From assembly GCA_963575745.1 (NCBI GenBank), contig CAUYUJ010005687.1, positions 1-59,422 of the forward strand: a stretch of 59,422 bases of DNA, read 5' to 3'. This stretch comes from Prorocentrum cordatum (Eukaryota > Sar > Dinophyceae > Prorocentrales > Prorocentraceae). Of this stretch, positions 53,106 to 59,422 are shown piece by piece. Position 1 is the stretch's first letter, and each line of letters begins with the position of its first letter. The notes under the pieces are model-generated. The model had not been told where the DNA came from and made no database searches. It saw only the letters and a program-made list of their open reading frames with translations. The position numbers and the translations under genes were made by a program.

Positions 53106-53223
53106 AACGAGCCGGGCACAGGCCCGCCCGGCAACTCCCAACACCTGCCCGGACCCCCCTGTGGAGTGATCTGCTGCTCTCTTTTGATCCCACTAGAAAC
53201 CTATCAGTCTTCGCTGTTAGGTA

Positions 53224-54716
53224 ATGAAAATCCAGTTGTCGAATTCTGCTGTTCTCGCAGTCGTAGTCGCATTCGCGATGACAGTCGCAGCGGCAACGGC
53301 AGTCGCAGTCACAGCCTCAGCCTCAGCCTGCCTCCTCCTCCTCCTCCTCTTTCTCCTGCTCCTCCTCCTCCTCCTCCTCCTCCTCCTTTTCCTCCTGCTC
53401 GTCCTCGTTCTCGTCCTCCTCGTCTTGCTCGTCCTCCTCCTCCTGGTGCTCTCTCCTCCTCCTCCTCCTCCTCCTCCTCCTCCTCCTCCTGGAGGTCCTC
53501 GTTCTCCTCCTCCTGGTGCTCTCCCCCCCCCTCCTCCTCCTCGTCCTCCTCCTCCTCCTCCTCCTCGTCCTCCTCCTCCTCTTCCTCCTCCTCCTCCTCC
53601 TGGTAGTCCTCCCCCTCCCCTCCTCCTCCTCCTCCTCCTCTTCCTGGTCGTCCTCGTTCTCGTCCTCCTCGTCTTGCTCGTCCTCCTCCTCCTGGTGTTC
53701 TCTCCTCCTCCTCCTCCTCCTCCTCCTCCTCCTCCTCCTGGTGGTCCTCGTTCTCCTCCTCCTGGTACTCTCCCCCCCCTCCTCCTCCTCCTCGTCCTCG
53801 TCCTCCTCCTCCTCCTCCTCCTCCTCTTCCTCCTTTTCCTCCTACTCCTCCTCCGCCTACCCGGCCTCCTCTTAATCCTCCTTTGGTACTTAATCCCCCT
53901 CCCTCTCCTCCTTCCTCCTCCTCTTCTGGTGTACTCCTCCTCCTGGTCGGTCTCCTTCCTCCTGTCGTCCTCTCTCCTCGCTCGTCTTTCTCCTGCTCCT
54001 CCTGCTCCTCGTCCTGCTCCTGCTCGTCCTCGTCCTCCTGGTCTTGCTCGTCCTCCTCCTCGTCGTGCTCTTGCCCCTGCTGAAAATGTGCCCAGGAATG
54101 GGAGTTCTGGGAAGTCGAAGAGCACGAAGTTGCCTACAGTTGGCTACGGGCATTCAAAATGTGGCCCGGGAATGGAGTTCTGGGAACTCGAAGAGCACGA
54201 AGTGGCCTACGGTTGGCTCCGGGCATTCAAAATGTGGCCCGGGACTGGAGTTCTGGGAAGTCGAAGAGCACGAAGTGGCCTACAGTTGGCTCGGCATCCA
54301 AAATGTAGGCCGGGAATCGGGGATCTCGGGACTCGAAGAGCACGACTGGTTGTAGTGACTGTTTGCATGCTCTCCTGAAGTGTGGCCCGGGGGGACTGGG
54401 CGCGTTCTTGGATGTTCGAAGAGCACGAAGTGTGTGACTGTTGATCGGTTTTCAGGAATGGTGGCCCGGGAATGCGATTCTGGGATCTCGAAGAAGCACT
54501 TTGATGTGTGAACTGTTGCATCCGGGTATTCAGATATGTGGCCTGGGAATGGGAGTTTTCTGGGAAGTCGAAGAGCACGAAGTGTGTGACTGTTGGTGAA
54601 AAACGAGCCCGGCACCTGCCGCCCGGCAACTCCCAACACCTGCCCGGACCCCCCTGTGGAGTGATCTGCTGCTCTCTTTTGATCCCACTAGAAACCTATC
54701 AGTCTTCGCTGTTAGG
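53224..54716 (+). repeat. Composite repeat, copy 3
   Basis: Truncated head at 53224, CCT tract 53333-54075, 73-bp array 54083-54590 with many small indels, and tail ending cgctgttaggt at 54706-54716. Confidence 0.9.
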
Positions 54717-55309
54717 TAAAAATCGCAGTTTTCCTATGAGAAAACCGATACTTTTGGCGTGTTTGCCTTTTGGGCGTCCACTGCATCCAAGACGGCCCAA
54801 GAGGCACCCAAGCCGGTCGAGGATGCCCCCAAGAGGGCCCCAAGACGGCCCACGAGGGGGCCAGGACGGCCCACGAGGCGCCCAAACCGCCCAAGAACGC
54901 TCCAAGGCGGCGCCCAAGACGGGGGCGAGGAGCCGGAAATTTTAGCCTTTTGGCCCAAGACACCCTAAGAGACCCCAAGACGCTCCAAGAAGGGGCCCAG
55001 AAGCCCCAAGAGGCCCCCATGAGACCCGACAAAAACAGCAAAAGAGGCTCCGAAGACACCCCAAGAAGCACTCCGAAAGTGGCCCAATAAGCAAACATAG
55101 TCGATTTCCGATGGGAAAACTTATATTTGTTGCGTGTTTGCCTTTTGGGCGTCCACTGCATCCAAGACGGCCCAAGAGGCACCCAAGCCGGTCGAGGATG
55201 CCCCCAAGAGGGCCACAAGACGGCCCACGAGGGGGCCAAGACGGCCCACGAGACGCCTAAACCGCCCAAGAACGCCTCCCAGGAGCCCAAGAGGCCTTTC
55301 CAGGGAGCC
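54717..55309 (+). repeat. CCCAAGA array with a duplicated spacer
   Basis: Two copies of a block (ttttgggcgtccactgcatc, then accaagccggtcgaggatgc) start near 54768 and 55146, about 380 bp apart, each preceded by an AT-richer spacer with gaaaac and tttttgg-like words. Confidence 0.85.
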
Positions 55310-55480
55310 TTGGTGTAGGAGTCTACGGGGGAAGGGGGGGGCATCGCAAGTCTTGCGACGCTCTCGCCTTCATTCGCCGTAGCAAGATAAATGGGCCAAA
55401 GTATTGTCACGGCGGTGTAGGCAAAGGACATGAGGACGCTCACTCCGTGCCCAAAGGCGTGGCGGCGGACCTCTACCAGG
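55310..55480 (-). other. Exon-like island with a predicted membrane helix
   Basis: On the minus strand about 57 codons are open, non-repetitive and contain a convincing hydrophobic segment (VSVLMSFAYTAVTILWPIYL). The island lies between CCCAAGA arrays, with gtag before it and candidate GC or GT donors after it. It may be one exon of a membrane-protein gene whose introns hold the arrays. No family recognised. Confidence 0.3.
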
Positions 55481-56460
55481 CGTGGCCGCCCGGATCCCAA
55501 GACGGTTCCAGGAGAGCCCCGACAGGGCTTCAAGACTGCCTAGGCGAGCCCAGCAGGCCCCAAGAGGGCCCCGCGAGGCCCCAAGAGGCCCCAAACAGGC
55601 CCCCAAGAGCCTCCCTGGAGGCCCCCAAGAGGCCCCCAAGATGCCCAAAAATTGCCCTGAGCGCGCCCCAAGACGCCTCCAGGAGAGCCCAACAGGCCTC
55701 CGAGAGGCCCCCAAGAGGCCCACTGGAGGCCCTCAGGAGGTCGTCCCCATCATTCCCGGAAGGCGGTCCCGGAACATGATTCCGCGCTTTGGAGGAGTAT
55801 TCTGCGCCTTCCGAGGCGCCTTGGACGAAGTACGATTCATATTCTTGAACGCTTTCCGGGAACATGATTTCTCACCATTTCGGAACGCTTTCCTACTGCT
55901 GCGGTGCTCTGGGGGGAAGGGACGGGGGTCCGGGAACATGATCGGGAGGTTAGGGAACGAGGGTTTGGAGAGGAGCAGTATAGGACAGACGGACGGGGCC
56001 CGGGGGCGGGGGTGGGGTGGTGCCACCGGTTGGCATGGCCGCCCTGGGCGTCCTGTGGGGTCCACGAACCCGCCCAAGACAGCCCATGAGGCCCCAAAGA
56101 CAGCCCAAGAGACCCACAAGACAGCTTCAGCGAGGCCCAAGAGGGGCCCAAGACGCTTAAGAGCGCCCCAACAGCGCCCGAGATGGCTTGAAGATGGCCG
56201 AAGAGGGCCCCAAAAGGGTCTTCAAGAGGCAAACACCGGCCCATTCCCATTCGTAAAGCATGCATTTTTAGCATACTCGTTTGCTTGGTCCTCACAGTGC
56301 CCCAGACGCCCCCGAGCCCCAAGACAGCCCAAGAGAGACCCAAGAGGGCCCACGACGGCCCAAACGGGTCGTCCTGTGAGGCTCACGGAACCCCCAAGAC
56401 GGCCCAAGAGGCCCCAAAGCCGGCCCAGGAGGCCCCCAAGACGGCCTCAGGAAGGCCCAA
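55481..56460 (+). repeat. CCCAAGA array with early hairpin copies
   Basis: Phased repeat as elsewhere. The right arm cgggaacatgatttc of the later hairpin family appears near 55770, 55860 and 55930. An AT-richer spacer lies near 56250-56290. Confidence 0.85.
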
Positions 56461-56805
56461 GAGTGCCTCGTTCGAAATCATGTTCCCAGAAGCCTCTCCG
56501 GGAACATGATTTCCGGGTTTCTAGGACGCCCAAGAGGGCCCCAGGACGGCCCCAAAAGGGCCCTAAAAGGACCTTCAAAAAGGCCCGGATGGCCACAGTT
56601 CGTTGATTTGCGTGAGATGTTGTTGGATTTCTTCCGCGCGGGGGAGACGGAGAGGGCGAAGGAGGAGGAGGAGGAGGAGGAGGAGGAGGAGGAGGAAGAG
56701 GAGAAGGAGGAGGAGGCAGGGAGGAGGAGTGGAGGGGAGGAGGGGGGGAGAGAGGAGGAGGCTCGAGGGCGATCGACGACGGCGACGACGACCGGCGACG
56801 GTGAT

Positions 56806-56898
<93 letters not shown>

Positions 56899-58455
56899 TC
56901 GACGACGGTCGACGACCGACGACGACGACGATCGACGACGATGACAATTGTCGACGGCGCCGATCGACGATCGACGGAGACGACGACGGCCACGCCGACC
57001 GCGGCGACGCTGCCCGCGTGACAGCCCAAGAGGCGCACAAGACAGCCCCATCGAGGCCCCAGAGGGCCCCAAGACGTCCAAGAGCGCCTCAAGAGGGCCC
57101 GAGATGGGTTGAAGATGGCCGAAGAGGGCCCCAAGAGGGCCTTCAAGAGGCACAACTTTACCCATTCCTCGTGTAAAACGTACAATTTCAGCATACTCGC
57201 TTGCTTCGTCCTCAGAGTGGCCCCCGAGGAGCCCCAAGACAGCCCAAGACGGCCCCAAAGGCCCCAACGCCGGCCCAGGAGGCCCCCAAGACGGCCTCAG
57301 GGAGGCCCAAGAGGGCCTCGTTCGAAATCGTGTTCCCAGAATTTTCTCCGGGAGCATGATTTCCGGGTTCCCAGGACGCCCAAGAGGGCCCCAGGACGGC
57401 CCCCAAAAGGGCTTAAAATGATTCATAAATTTCCAGAGGGCCACAGTTCGCTGATTGTCGCGAAATGTTGTTGGATTTCTTCCACGCGGAGGAGACGGAG
57501 AGGGCGGAGGAGGAGGAGGAGGAGGAGGAGGAGGAGGAGGGGGAGGAGGAAGAGGAAAAGGAGAAGGACGAGGCGGGGAGGAGGTGTGGAGGGGAGGAAG
57601 GGGGAAGAGAGGAGGAGGAGGCTCGAGGGCGATCGACGATCGGAGACGACGACCAGCGACGGTGATTCACGACGACGACGACGACCACGACGACGACCGA
57701 CGACGATCGACGACGATGACATCAGTCGACGCCGCCGATCGATGATCGACGGCGACGGCGACGACGACGGCCACGCCGACGGCGGCGACGCTGTCCGACA
57801 GCCTCAGCGAGGCCCAAGAGGGCCCCAAGACGTCAATGAGCGCCTCAAGAGGGCCCGGGATTGTTTGAAGCTGGCCGAAGAGGGCCTTCAAGAGGCAAAA
57901 ATCGGCCCATTCCCGTTGTACAGCGTACGTTTTCAGCATACTTGCTTGCTTGGTCCTCGCAGTGCCCCAGACGCCCCCGAGCCCCAAGACAGCCCAAAAG
58001 AGACCCAAGATGGCCCAAGACGGCCCAAAATGGTCGTCCTGTGAGGCTCACGGACCCCCCAAGACGGCCCAAGAGGCCCCAAAATTGGCCCAGGAGGCTC
58101 CCAACACGGCCTCAGGGAGGCCCAAGAGGGCCTCGTTCGAAATCAGATTCCCAGCAGCCTCTCTGGGAACATGATTTCCTGGTTCCCAGGACACCCAAGA
58201 GGGCCCTAAGGCGGCCCCAAAAGGCCCTAAATGGACGTCAGAAAAGGCCCGGAGGGCCATAGTTCGTTGATTTGCGCGAGATGTTGCTAGATTTCTTCCG
58301 CGCGGAGGAGACGGAGAGGGCGAAGGAGGAGGAGGAGGAGAAGGAAGAGGAGAAGGAGGAGGAGGCGGGGAGGAGGAGTGGAGGGGAGGAGGGGGGGAGA
58401 GAGGAGGAGGCTCGAGGGCGATCGACGATCGGAGACGACGACCGGCGACGGTTAT

Positions 58456-58528
<73 letters not shown>

Positions 58529-58897
58529 CGACGACCGACAACGACGACGATAGAAGACGATGACAACAGTCGACGTGTCGACGTCGCCGACCGACGAACG
58601 ACGGCGACGACGACGACGGCCACGCCGACCGCGGCGACGCTGTCCGCGTGCGCAGAGCCACCCTGGACCCAGTCTTTTCTGCATCGTTCGAAATCCTGTC
58701 CCCGGAAGCGTTTCCGGGAACATGATTTCAGGAGGAGGAGGAAGAGGAAGAGGAGGCAGATTGGGAGGAGGAGGAAGAGGAGGAGGAGGAGGAGAGGAGG
58801 ATGAGTGGGCGGGAGGGCTCGGGGCCGATCGACGATCGGCGACGGTGATCGGCGACGGTGATTGACGATGACGACGACGGTCGTCGACGGCGACGAC

Positions 58898-58930
<33 letters not shown>

Positions 58931-59422
58931 TGGACGACGATGACAACAGTTGATGCCGCCGATCGGCGAACGGCGACGACGACGACGTCTTCACAGTGCC
59001 ACCCCGAGGGGCCCCAAGACGGCCCAAGAGGGACCCAAAATAACCCATGATAGCTACAAGCCAGCCCAAGAGAGCCCCCAAAGGCACCCAACAGAGCCAC
59101 AACGGGGGCAAGCAGAGCTGCCCTCGGGAGGCCTCTTCCGCAGCGTCCGAAATCATGTTCCCCGAAGCCTCCATCGGAACATGATTTCGGGTTTCCCAGG
59201 GCGCCCAAGGGACCCTAAGACGGCCCCGACAAGTCCTAGAAGGACGCTCGAAAAAACCCGGAGGGACACAGTTCGCTGATTTCCGCGACATGTTGGATTT
59301 CTTGCGCGCGGAGGCGGTGGAGGAGGAGGAGGAGGAAGAGGAAAGGAGGAAGAGGAAATGGACGAGGAGGAGGAGGAGGAGGCAGAGGAGGACGAGGGGG
59401 GGAGGAGGAGGGTGGAGAGAGA
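56461..59422 (+). repeat. Higher-order repeat of about 0.8-1 kb: hairpin, GAGGAG tract, GAC tract, CCCAAGA array
   Basis: The landmark ttggatttctt(c/g)cgcgcgg recurs near 56622, 57468, 58287 and 59292. Each unit runs hairpin (aaatcatgttccc...gggaacatgattt), ggcccggagggccacagttcg-like block, GAGGAG tract, gctcgagggcgatcgacgac, GAC tract (very long at 56805-56900 and 58455-58530), ggccacgccgaccgcggcg, then CCCAAGA array. The last unit runs off the window end. Open frames are poly-Asp, poly-Arg, poly-Val or poly-Glu by-products. Confidence 0.92.

Larger units (their letters stand above)
45444..53220 (+). mobile_element. Composite repeat, copy 2: TIR-bounded and split by a retroposon
   Basis: Begins acctaacagcg and ends cgctgttaggt at 53210-53220, an 11-bp terminal inverted repeat. 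A 70-bp part of the head is duplicated in tandem (45431 and 45501). The CCT tract is broken at about 46160 and resumes at about 52265; the 73-bp array (52577-53105) and tail follow. Without the retroposon it would be about 1.7 kb. No transposase is encoded. Confidence 0.75.

Overview
The window reads as nuclear DNA of a core dinoflagellate. Direct evidence: (i) 5' remnants of the dinoflagellate spliced leader (SL) lie just upstream of recognisable genes (minus strand 18834-18855 and 35538-35559, 20 of 22 positions; plus strand 46164-46185, 18 of 22). (ii) TTTAGGG-type telomeric repeats occur inside the window. (iii) The two copies of the clearest gene are long, intronless and nearly identical, in the same orientation 16.7 kb apart. 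(iv) The reverse transcriptase belongs to the kind common in dinoflagellate genomes. (v) Most of the sequence is GC-rich satellite and mobile DNA. The genus cannot be fixed from the sequence; similarity to Prorocentrum assemblies is only an impression from memory.

Layout. 1-8.6 kb: about 1-kb repeats, trinucleotide tracts, a 190-bp satellite and a large cruciform. 8.6-12 kb: CCCAAGA-type arrays phased near 10.5 bp. 12.4-21.2 kb: unit A of a segmental duplication (89-bp array, MITE-like elements, trypsin-like gene on the minus strand, TCTTGGG/CCCAAGA arrays). 21.2-28.7 kb: unit-A-specific sequence, with a mobile element that carries a CCCAAGA array and a 310-bp higher-order satellite of about 104-bp monomers. 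28.7-38.2 kb: unit B, the same gene and elements again. 38.2-43.7 kb: minisatellites, a 25-bp micro-element family and a frameshifted endonuclease/exonuclease/phosphatase (EEP) gene. 43.9-54.7 kb: three composite repeats (head, CCT tract, 73-bp array, tail); the middle one has 11-bp terminal inverted repeats and is split by a 6.1-kb non-LTR retroposon with an SL remnant at its 5' edge. 54.7-59.4 kb: more CCCAAGA arrays and a GAGGAG/GAC higher-order repeat with a conserved hairpin.

How it fits together. The likely protein-coding content is small: two copies of a secreted trypsin/CUB protein, one broken EEP protein and one retroposon (zinc-ribbon ORF1; EEP-RT-RNase H ORF2). The SL remnants and lack of introns suggest that these loci arose by reverse transcription of trans-spliced mRNAs. 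Comparison of units A and B gives a natural empty site: a 364-bp element carrying a CCCAAGA array sits inside a MITE-like element in B and is absent from A, flanked by AAAT on both sides. This ties the CCCAAGA arrays, which fill much of the window, to a mobile unit. Nearly all long open frames inside the arrays are by-products of GC-rich periodic DNA and are not called as genes.
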